Origin: Saprospiraceae bacterium
GTDB taxonomy: Bacteria > Bacteroidota > Bacteroidia > Chitinophagales > Saprospiraceae
Length of the DNA: 44,150 nucleotides
NCBI GenBank assembly: GCA_016717145.1
Contig: JADKGD010000014.1
Coordinates: 1-44,150, forward strand
Direction: 5' to 3'
Below the pieces are notes generated by a model. That model was given only the letters and a program-made list of their open reading frames with translations. It did not search any database and had not been told where the DNA came from. Positions 37,644 to 44,150 of the stretch are shown one piece after another (within the stretch, counting starts at the first letter, position 1; the number at the start of each line of letters is the position of its first letter). Position numbers and translations under genes: made by a program.

Positions 37644-38744
37644 ATGAGACAAATATTTTTTATTTTATTTTTAATGCTTTCATTTTGCCTTCAGACTTTC
37701 TGTCAAAAAAGTCCTTTGAAGGTTGGTGTTGTTGGGTTAACACATACCCATGTACACTGGATTTTAGGAAGACCAAAAGATGATAAGATAATCATTGTTG
37801 GTATAGTAGAAGCTAATAGAGACCTGGCACTCCGTTATACACAGCAGCATGAGCTTAGCATGGATTTGGTTTTTTCCACACTTGAAGAAATGATCACACA
37901 ATCTAAACCGGAGGCAGTTACCGCTTTTGGTACTATTTACGAACACTTAGCGATAGTAGAAAAATGTGCGCCATTGGGCATTCATGTGATGGTCGAAAAA
38001 CCACTGGCAGTAAGTAAAAAACATGCCACAAAAATGGCAAAGCTGGCAAAAAAATACAACATCCATTTATTAACAAACTATGAAACGACCTGGTACCCAT
38101 CGATCCATCTGGCTAACGAATATATTAAAAATGATAGTATTGGCAAGCTCTCCCAACTCATCATAAGGGACGGACACAGAGGCCCATTAAAGATTGGAGT
38201 CAATAAAGAATTTTTGGAATGGCTCACTGACCCGATACAAAATGGGGGCGGAGCCATTACAGATTTTGGTTGCTATGGTGCCAATATTTCGACATGGATA
38301 CATAAGGGGAAAAAACCTGTTTCCGTTACTGCCGTCACACAACAATTACAAAAAGAAAACAATCCTAGAGTAGATGACGAATCAACGATCATACTTTCTT
38401 ATGAAAACTCAAAAGCTACCATACAAGCTTCGTGGAATTGGCCTATAGGTAGAAAAGATATGGAAGTTTATGGAACAACAGGAGCTATTTACTCAGATAA
38501 CAGAACTAATCTAAGAATGCGATTGGCTGAAGGGTATGATGGGTACAGGGAAACATTCCGCAAAACTGAAGAAAGATCTGCCCCTTATAATGATCCTTTT
38601 TCATTTTTGGCATCGGTTATCAAAAAAGAAATAGTATTAGCTCCTTATGACCTTTCTTCACTGGAAAACAATATGGTAGTCATGGAAATTTTGGAGGCAG
38701 CAAAATTATCAGCAAAAACAGGAAAATCAATAAATATCAAGTAA
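37644..38744 (+). CDS. Gfo/Idh/MocA-family oxidoreductase with apparent signal peptide
   Basis: A 366-residue protein with an N-terminal hydrophobic stretch (FFILFLMLSFCLQTFCQ) that looks like a Sec signal, followed by LKVGVVGLTHTHVHW, a modified Rossmann GxxG region. The family Lys motif is VMVEKPLAVSKKHA and the second domain starts GHRGPLKIG. AITDFGCYGANI holds the conserved D...C/H pattern. Members use NAD(P) to oxidise or epimerise sugars. Last gene of the sugar cluster, 59 bases after the mutase. Function within the pathway unknown; export of an NAD(P) enzyme would be unusual unless the cofactor is bound before transport. Confidence 0.85.
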   Translation: MRQIFFILFLMLSFCLQTFCQKSPLKVGVVGLTHTHVHWILGRPKDDKIIIVGIVEANRDLALRYTQQHELSMDLVFSTLEEMITQSKPEAVTAFGTIYEHLAIVEKCAPLGIHVMVEKPLAVSKKHATKMAKLAKKYNIHLLTNYETTWYPSIHLANEYIKNDSIGKLSQLIIRDGHRGPLKIGVNKEFLEWLTDPIQNGGGAITDFGCYGANISTWIHKGKKPVSVTAVTQQLQKENNPRVDDESTIILSYENSKATIQASWNWPIGRKDMEVYGTTGAIYSDNRTNLRMRLAEGYDGYRETFRKTEERSAPYNDPFSFLASVIKKEIVLAPYDLSSLENNMVVMEILEAAKLSAKTGKSINIK

Positions 38745-38760
38745 GTCATAATAAAAATTT

Positions 38761-39180
38761 ATGAGCATAAAATTTAGAGCATCATTTTGCGACCCATTAA
38801 ATCCGGAAATCATTGAACTTGGGGATATGTCACCAGACACCATCATTGACTATTTTGAAAAGATCAATTGGAATGACTATTTGCAGAAAATGGCAACCGG
38901 AAAACCAGATGAAATTTATTACTCCCCCTCATTTGAAGTTGAGCACAAAGAAAGTAAAAACGGACTTGTTATTTCAGCAGGTGGCGACCCAAACAAGTAT
39001 GTTTTTTCCATCTTCTTTAGACGACCTAAAAATGTAAAAACATTTTTTGGACTTATGGATAATGTTAATGAAAATTATACCACAAACATACAGGGACAGA
39101 CAATAAATGATGCGCTTGATTGCTTAAAAGCGTTGTTAAGAAATGACATAGTATATTTAGCAAACAAAGTTGGACAATGA
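38761..39180 (+). CDS. Unknown small protein, copy 1 of a duplicated gene
   Basis: A 139-residue protein starting MSIKFRASFCDPLNPEIIELGDMS, with NWNDYLQKMATGKPDEIYYSP, FEVEHKESKNGLVISAGGDPNKYVFSIFF and a helical end (INDALDCLKALLRNDIVYLANKVGQ). No signal peptide or membrane segment. I do not recognise the family; the acidic two-layer pattern recalls small immunity-type or SMI1-like proteins, but this is only an impression. A nearly identical copy lies at 42641-43059. It starts 17 bases after the Gfo/Idh gene. The frame is intact. Confidence 0.75.
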   Translation: MSIKFRASFCDPLNPEIIELGDMSPDTIIDYFEKINWNDYLQKMATGKPDEIYYSPSFEVEHKESKNGLVISAGGDPNKYVFSIFFRRPKNVKTFFGLMDNVNENYTTNIQGQTINDALDCLKALLRNDIVYLANKVGQ

Positions 39181-39435
39181 GGTTGCGAACACGATTGACA
39201 TTAATCAAAAGAGGTATCTGATTTCTTACAAAGTCCATTGAATATGGCATAGATTTTAATCCAAAAACACTTATTGACAGCTTTCTATCCCAAAGCAAAT
39301 CCCATATATACGGTTCGTTCAACTAAAATATCTATAAGCCCTTTTAAAATGTCAAATCTTTGCTTTACTTTTGTACGTGCGGGCTCGTAGATATTCCTGT
39401 GAGTTATGTAGGATGAGAAAAATCACGAAAAAACA

Positions 39436-39467
39436 CTTGACAGCTATACCAAATATTGGTATCTTTG
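39436..39467 (+). promoter_or_regulatory. parDE promoter with overlapping palindromic operator
   Basis: CTTG at 39436-39439 and TATCTTTG at 39460-39467 are 20 bases apart, matching the -33 and -7 elements. ATACCAA-ATA-TTGGTAT, a perfect palindrome at 39446-39462, lies between and over the -7 box. A ParD dimer or ParDE complex bound there would block transcription, the usual autoregulation of this module. The start at 39483 leaves a very short leader. The remainder of 39181-39435 is empty. Confidence 0.7.
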
Positions 39468-39482
39468 TAAGAAAATGTAGAA

Positions 39483-39728
39483 ATGTCAAAGAACACATCA
39501 GTAACCTTAGGGGAACATTTTGAGCAAATCATCGAAAAGAGCATAGAATCTGGTCGGTATTCTTCTGCAAGTGAAGTAATTAGAGAAGGACTAAGACTTG
39601 TCGATGAAAGGGAACAGAAAATAAAGATACTTAGGAATGCAATTGAAGCGGGAGAAAAAAGTGGTTATGTTAAAAATTTTGATCCAGTAAAACACTTAAA
39701 AAAACTTAATCAAAGTTACAAAAAATGA
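39483..39728 (+). CDS. parD: ParD-family antitoxin
   Basis: An 81-residue ParD/CopG-type antitoxin. The ribbon-helix-helix N-terminus reads TSVTLGEHFEQIIEKSIESGRYSSASEVIREGLRLV, closely matching the ParD family; the Lys-rich acidic-basic tail would bind the toxin. Its stop overlaps the toxin start by ATGA, so translation is coupled. The dimer binds the palindrome in its promoter to repress the operon. Intact. Confidence 0.92.
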   Translation: MSKNTSVTLGEHFEQIIEKSIESGRYSSASEVIREGLRLVDEREQKIKILRNAIEAGEKSGYVKNFDPVKHLKKLNQSYKK

Positions 39729-40024
39729 GGCTTAACTTTGAAATTAGCAAATTAGCATTAGAAGATTTAGATAATATTTGGGAATATACAGTTGAACAGT
39801 GGTCTAAAGAACAAGCGAACAAATATTACGAAGAGGTATTTTTGGTAATAGGTAAAATTTGTGAAAACTGTGATCTTGGTAAACCTATCGATGACATTAA
39901 AAAAGGACACAGGAGAACTAATGTGAAATCTCATATGATCATCTACAAAGTAAAAGGAACAACAATCTATTTAGACAGAATATTGCATCAAAAAATGGAT
40001 ATCGAAAAACATTTGAATGAATAA
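39725..40024 (+). CDS. parE: ParE-family toxin
   Basis: A 99-residue RelE/ParE-superfamily toxin: FEISKLALEDLDNIWEYTVEQWSKEQANKYYEEV, then NVKSHMIIYKVKGTTIYLDRILHQKMDIEKHL. The two long helices followed by a four-strand sheet and the ILHQKMD segment are typical of ParE, whose members poison DNA gyrase. The final helix is complete. It is neutralised by the antitoxin encoded just upstream. The next gene starts nine bases later on a GTG. Confidence 0.92.
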   Translation: MRLNFEISKLALEDLDNIWEYTVEQWSKEQANKYYEEVFLVIGKICENCDLGKPIDDIKKGHRRTNVKSHMIIYKVKGTTIYLDRILHQKMDIEKHLNE

Positions 40025-40032
40025 ATCACCAA

Positions 40033-40899
40033 GTGAAAGACTTTAGAAAATCAGCAGACAAGTATTCGGAAGCATTTAAGGCAAATGGTTGGAAAGGATT
40101 ATCAAACGACAGGTACAATGCTGCCTGCTCCTGGGCATTGGCAGCTGTTCCGGACAGTGCTTTTTTTCAACTTGACAGAATTGCGACTAAAGCAAATTAC
40201 ACCAACTACGGACATATTACGACTGACCCGGACCTGAACTCATTGCACAGCGATAGTCGTTGGGAACCTCTACTTGAAAAAATAAAACAGAATAAAGATA
40301 AAGCAGAAGTGAACCTGAACAAGCCTTTGGTTGCAATACTTGACAGTATTTATGTTGAAGACCAAAAGTATAGACAAGAGATTGATGGAATTGAGAAAAA
40401 ATATGGCTGGGAGTCAAAAGAAATGAAAGACCATTGGAAAATCATAAACGAAAAAGATTCTATAAATTTGATACAAGTAAAGTCCATACTTGATAATTAT
40501 GGATGGCTGGGTGCAGACGTTGTTGGTGGACAGGGAAACTCAACTTTGTTTCTTGTAATCCAACATTCCGATCAGGCAACACAAGAAAAATATTTACCAA
40601 TGATGCGGGAAGCTGTAAAAAATGGTAAAGCACAAGGTAGTAGTTTAGCACTTCTTGAAGACAGAGTTGCTTTAAAACAAGCGAAACGACAAATTTATGG
40701 AAGTCAAATTGGTCGTGACCCCGATACACAAATTTATTATGTTTCGCCCTTGGAAGACCCTGACAATGTTGACAAAAGAAGAGCCGAAGTTGGACTTGGA
40801 CCCTTATCAGAATATGTGAATCATTGGCAAATAAAATGGGATGTAGCACAATACAAAAAAGACTTACCAAAACTGGAAGGAAAGGAGAAAAAGAAATAA
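40033..40899 (+). CDS. DUF6624-like protein, N-terminus missing
   Basis: A 288-residue protein of unknown activity. The first 75 residues look like part of a TPR-type repeat (KYSEAFKANGWKGLSNDRYNAACSWALAA). The second half fits DUF6624: LDSIYVEDQKYRQEIDGIEKKYG, LDNYGWLGADVVGGQGNSTLFLVIQHSD, LLEDRVALKQAKRQIYGSQIG. The only available start is a weak GTG at 40033. Relatives normally have a signal peptide and an earlier TPR helix before this point, so the 5' end is probably lost, perhaps when parDE was inserted. If expressed it would remain in the cytoplasm. Confidence 0.75.
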   Translation: MKDFRKSADKYSEAFKANGWKGLSNDRYNAACSWALAAVPDSAFFQLDRIATKANYTNYGHITTDPDLNSLHSDSRWEPLLEKIKQNKDKAEVNLNKPLVAILDSIYVEDQKYRQEIDGIEKKYGWESKEMKDHWKIINEKDSINLIQVKSILDNYGWLGADVVGGQGNSTLFLVIQHSDQATQEKYLPMMREAVKNGKAQGSSLALLEDRVALKQAKRQIYGSQIGRDPDTQIYYVSPLEDPDNVDKRRAEVGLGPLSEYVNHWQIKWDVAQYKKDLPKLEGKEKKK

Positions 40900-40923
40900 A
40901 AGACCTTTGTTAACACGGGTAAC

Positions 40924-40980
40924 TGTTGCACAACATCCTCTTAAAACCAATAAGTAATGGTCATGGATGCCAATTTTTGT
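40924..40980 (+). repeat. 3' repeat after the DUF6624 gene (copy 2)
   Basis: GTTGCACAACATCCTCTTAA, then CCAATAAGTAATG, TCATG and GCCAATTTTTGT, is a diverged copy of 29997-30051. It begins about 25 bases after the stop codon. No strong hairpin is seen by eye. Confidence 0.65.
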
Positions 40981-41168
40981 TTGAGATATTTTTTTAATTT
41001 TTAGATACTCAAAACCTTTCGGAATCAAACTATTGTAATTAAATTTGAACTGATATTCAACTTGTAAAGTTGAGGAAGCTTTTAAAAAAATGCTTTTTTC
41101 AACTTTGCTTTGTGTTGTCGGCAGCAATATTAGTGTGTATCCTATTTAAAATGAACTTGTATTAAGGT

Positions 41169-42164
41169 ATGCCATCAAAAAAAATACGGACTGAACACTG
41201 CAAAAATTGCAACTATGATTTCAGGATAGACCTGCCGCATATGAAATACTGCCCTAATTGCGGACAGGAGAATCATAGTCCCAGAATGCCTTTCTTTCAT
41301 TACCTGTACGAGTTAATGGAAGGCATTTTCATCTTGACCATAAAACATGGTTGACCATTAAGACCATGTTTGCCCATCCGGGTAAGATAACCAATGATTT
41401 TATTGAAGATAAACGCAACAGATATTCTCCTCCGGTCAGGATGTTTATATGGTGCACTGCATTTTATATGTTTAGTTTTTGGCTTTTAATGGATACTTTT
41501 TCCCATTATTCTGAACCGGCTTCCGAAGCAAATAAATCATTAAGTCAGCGGTTTGATGAATTGCATGATACAACAAGCACACCAATAGGAATGATTACGA
41601 ATGGATTTTGGCCTACGCTGCCTATGACGCCAGTAAGCAGGCAGCGGCTTATAAAAAACATGCCCGACAGTGAAATTAAAAGCTGGTTACAGGATCAAAA
41701 GTATCCTACTGATTATTTTCATATTCAATTGGTAAAAGCCTACCGGACCCAAATAAATAGTCAATTAACCTTGTCTGCCTATACAAAAAATATGACAACA
41801 GGGAATAATATTATTTTTGTTTTGCTGCTCCCCCTCAATGCATTATTACTGTTTCCGATTCTGTATAGAAAAAATGTTCTATTATGATGCAATGATTTTT
41901 ACAGTGCATATTAATACCTGGATTCCACTTTTCCATTCTATTTGGATATGGATATTGGGGCTGATGGTTGGTTTTGTGCAAGCTCCTGAATCAATCCTTT
42001 TATCAATACCTGTCATCAATGCTGCTTATTACTTTTTTGCATTAAAGAGGGCATTTGGTTTTACCTGGTTAGGCACAATAGTACGATGGCTCCCTGCCTT
42101 TGTCATTGATACTTTTTACCATTGGATTTTATTGTTGTTATATGCCGCCTGGTTTATGGCTTAA
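41169..42164 (+). CDS. DUF3667-family membrane protein with zinc ribbon, two frameshifts
   Basis: The N-terminus has a zinc ribbon with two CxxC pairs, HCKNCNYDF and YCPNCGQEN. It is followed by the DUF3667 pattern HYLYELMEGIF ... TIKTMFAHPGKITNDFIEDKRNRYSPPVRMFIW. Membrane helices come next (TAFYMFSFWLLM; IIFVLLLPLNALLLFPILY; WIPLFHSIWIWILGLMVGF; WILLLLYAAWF). Breaks lie at about 41345 and 41875, each continuing cleanly in another frame (FYYDAMIFTVHINTW). Reconstructed length is about 330 residues. Function unknown in all members. The TAA stop overlaps the left end of a MITE-like element. Confidence 0.8.
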
Positions 42165-42445
42165 ACCCGAATTATGCAATAGAAAATCTATTCCGGCTTG
42201 AAATTACTTCAAAATAAGGCTCCGCCAAGGCGGATTGATTTCCCTCACTCACCATAGTGGTGACTTACTACGCTATTCGCTCCTCATTTCATTGCGGGGC
42301 GATAGCTCCGTTTCACTTCGCCCAGGAGACATTTTATGTCTCCAACAGGCTCGCTCATACTCACGAAATCACTTATAAACTTGTCTGCCTTTGGCAGATT
42401 GTTCTTTCAAACCTCATAACGAAGTTCTATTACATAATTCGGGTT
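42164..42445. mobile_element. MITE-like 282-bp element with 21-bp terminal inverted repeats
   Basis: The left end (42164-42184, starting AACCCGAATTATG) and right end (42425-42445) are inverted copies agreeing at 20 of 21 positions by eye. The interior has no gene but carries short dyads: CCGCCAAGGCGG, TCACC-ATAG-TGGTGA and CTGCC-TTT-GGCAG. No transposase is encoded, so it would need one in trans. Flanking TTAA-like bases on both sides may reflect the target site. Short open frames inside show no protein character. Confidence 0.65.
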
Positions 42446-42640
42446 AAATACATTTGTCACCTTAGGTGTAGCAGGTATAAAGAGGCTTGCTGCCACCCAG
42501 TATTTTTTTGACGTTGGTCAGAAGGATGGACGACCGCAATGATTTTGACAATTTAAGAGAAGACATCCATTTAACCCTGACTTATAACTTCAATCTTATT
42601 TTTCAGTTGTTCACAGGCAGGCAAAAACCAAAATTAATCT

Positions 42641-43059
42641 ATGACCATAAAATTTAAAGCATCATTTTGCGACCCACTACATCCGGAAATCATTGAACTT
42701 GGGGATATGTCACAAGACACCATCATTGACTATTTTGAAAAGATCAATTGGAATGACTATTTACAGAAAATGGCAACCGGAAAACCAGACGAAATTTATT
42801 ACTCCCCCTCATTTGAAGTGGAGCACAAAAAAAGTAAAAATGGACTTGTTATTTCGGCTGATGGCGACCCAAACAAGTATGTTTTTCCATCTTCTTTAAA
42901 ACGACCTAAAAATGTAAAATCATTTTTGGACTTATGGATACAGTTGATGAAAATTATACTACAAACATACAGGAACAGACAATAAATGATGCGCTTGATT
43001 GCTTAAAAGCGTTATTAATTAATGACATGGTATATTTAGCAAACAAAGTTGGACAATGA
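42641..43059 (+). CDS. Unknown small protein, copy 2 of the duplicated gene, frameshifted
   Basis: MTIKFKASFCDPLHPEIIELGDMS through PNKYVF is nearly identical to copy 1 at 38761. Past about 42890 a missing T shifts the frame, and the remainder (RPKNVKSFLDL, then INDALDCLKALLINDMVYLANKVGQ) is readable in other frames to the TGA at 43057-43059. DNA identity is roughly 95 percent over about 420 bases and extends a few bases past the stop (GAGGTNGCGAA), then ends. Copy 2 has a different upstream region. Function unknown. Confidence 0.75.
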
Positions 43060-43385
43060 GGTGGCGAATCTATATTAAGGTAGTACCAAACCAATCTTGA
43101 TATTCGCTTCCTATCAAGCCCCGGGAAGATACGCGTGGCAGAATACATACGGCAAAGATGCCGACACAAACATTGTTACTAGGGTCAATGAAGGTGATCA
43201 CGTAGATTAGCATTTTAGTAACCAATTCGTTGATTTGTTTGGGCTTGCCGTATTCCCAAATATTAATAAATTATAGAAACAGGTAGTCTTTTAGAAAATA
43301 TTATTAATTTGTGTAGTGTATAAGTAAGTTAGCGGTCATTGTAAAACGACAACCATACAAATCATAAACGACTGAAATTTAAATA
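43060..43385. other. Gene-free stretch before the last acetyltransferase
   Basis: I see no coding frame, strong hairpin or promoter match in these 326 bases. Confidence 0.4.
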
Positions 43386-44053
43386 ATGGATAGACTTGAT
43401 ATACAAACGAAACAACCCAAAATTCGACAGCTCGAATTATCAGATCTTTCTGACTTTCATATTTATCGTTCAAATCAAGAAGTTACAAATATCAAGATTT
43501 CTGATGTTATGACAATTGAGCAAAGCCAAGAATTTATTAAAGACAACTTGACAAAACATTTTGGAAAAGCAGGAGGAATGGGTACAATACGGAATGGAAA
43601 ATAGTGAAACAAAACAACTTATAGGCGACTGTGCAATTAAACTTGACCAATACGACAAAGAGTCGCAGAATTGGGAATAACAATTTCGCATCTCGAACAA
43701 AAGAAAGGTTACGCAAAAGAAGTTCTATTTGGAGTTTTGATTTTTCTGTTTGACACAAAGAAATACACCGAGTTGTTGAAATGGTAGACGCTGAAAATAC
43801 TGCTTCAATCAACTTACTAAAAAGTACAAGTTTAAACAAGAAGGACACTTTATTGGCATATTCTTCAAGGGAAAATGGGGAAGTAGAATTTCAATACGCA
43901 ATGTTGAAACGAGAATGGGACAGCACAAAGAATAATAATATTAGACAGACAAAACAACGAACCGCCAACTTTAAGCGTTCGTCATGTAAAACGGACATGG
44001 GTGAACTATTGTTGATATCAAATATACCCACAAGTCAAGTGCTTATTTCCTGA
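43386..44053 (+). pseudogene. GNAT acetyltransferase (RimJ/RimL-like), several frameshifts
   Basis: The start MDRLDIQTKQPKIRQLELSDLSDF fits RimJ/RimL-type acetyltransferases. The body is spread over three frames: MTIEQSQEFIKDNLTKHFGKAG, then ENSETKQLIGDCAIKLDQYDKES, then AEIGITISHLEQKKGYAKEVLFGVL, which holds the acetyl-CoA loop (QKKGYAKE), and VVEMVDAENTASINLLKS, the NxxSxxLL motif. It ends EFQYAMLKREW near 43920; the frame then runs on to 44053 without family-like sequence. At least four single-base breaks occur. Substrate unknown. Confidence 0.7.
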
Positions 44054-44150
44054 CCTTTCAGGTAGTGGATTGGAAAGTTTAATAGATATATAGATCTGAT
44101 GGATATGTAATGGCTGCTTAGTAGTTCAAAATCAAATTGAAAATTTGGCA

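Noticed and set aside
40460..40870. Antisense 136-codon frame in the DUF6624 gene
   Set aside because: It is the shadow of a well-supported gene and lacks a start context or family resemblance.
42257..42511. 84-codon open frame in the MITE-like element
   Set aside because: It crosses the element boundary and the internal dyads and has no recognisable protein features.

Overview
The window looks like a low-GC chromosomal segment of an environmental member of the Bacteroidota. The evidence is two secreted proteins ending in type IX secretion (T9SS) sorting domains, several TAnnTTTG-type promoter boxes, an aminofutalosine synthase (menaquinone by the futalosine route), a BBP2-like outer-membrane barrel and DUF families common in this phylum. 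A Saprospiria/Cytophagia-like source is my best guess; nothing in the window fixes the genus.

The recurring feature is single-base breaks in reading frames. Many recognisable genes are split over two or more frames, often at runs of A, T or G, and the protein homology continues straight through. I therefore annotate whole genes across the breaks. Some breaks probably come from the sequence data. Others look like real decay: an in-frame TGA in a surface protein, a cyclase with no catalytic domain, an orphan gene tail and a duplicated gene end.

Layout. 1-2228 (minus): TetR-type regulator and the start of a broken ABC exporter. 2595-3407: secreted protein. 3413-4830: a 1.4-kb array of about thirty alternating palindromes. 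4963-6342: DUF2541-like protein, then anti-sigma-like protein and ECF sigma factor on the minus strand. 6517-8852: GMC oxidoreductase plus gluconate-2-dehydrogenase subunit-3-like partner. 8915-10097: a second palindrome family around a VapBC-like module, with a 93-bp copy of the upstream gene end on its far side. 10713-13700: surface-protein fragment interrupted by an IS91-family element with its own tyrosine recombinase. 13774-15678 (minus): SMP-30-like lipoprotein and a family 2 glycosyltransferase. 15791-20482: mqnE, an M23-like T9SS protein and a porin-like barrel. 20716-22407: GH16 glucanase with T9SS tail. 22600-28179: CPBP protease, cyclase remnant, PAP2 phosphatase with SdiA-regulated lipoprotein (minus), catalase-like protein and saccharopine-dehydrogenase-like protein. 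28505-29438: a Y1 (HUH) transposase immediately followed by three inverted palindrome pairs, a REPIN/RAYT-like arrangement. 29438-29976: GNAT acetyltransferase.

30163-38744 is the best-preserved metabolic unit: sugar-binding lipoprotein, two permeases, UgpC/MalK-type ATPase, GH65 phosphorylase, beta-phosphoglucomutase and a Gfo/Idh oxidoreductase. It reads as uptake of an alpha-glucosidic disaccharide, phosphorolysis to beta-glucose 1-phosphate, and conversion to glucose 6-phosphate. 38761-43059 is an accessory stretch bounded by two nearly identical copies of an unknown gene; between them lie parDE with a promoter-overlapping palindrome, a DUF6624 gene lacking its usual start, a DUF3667 protein and a MITE-like 282-bp element. 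A broken acetyltransferase follows.

The most unusual content is the repeat biology: three unrelated palindrome families, a transposase that could mobilise at least one of them, a MITE-like element, and gene-end duplications beside toxin-antitoxin modules.
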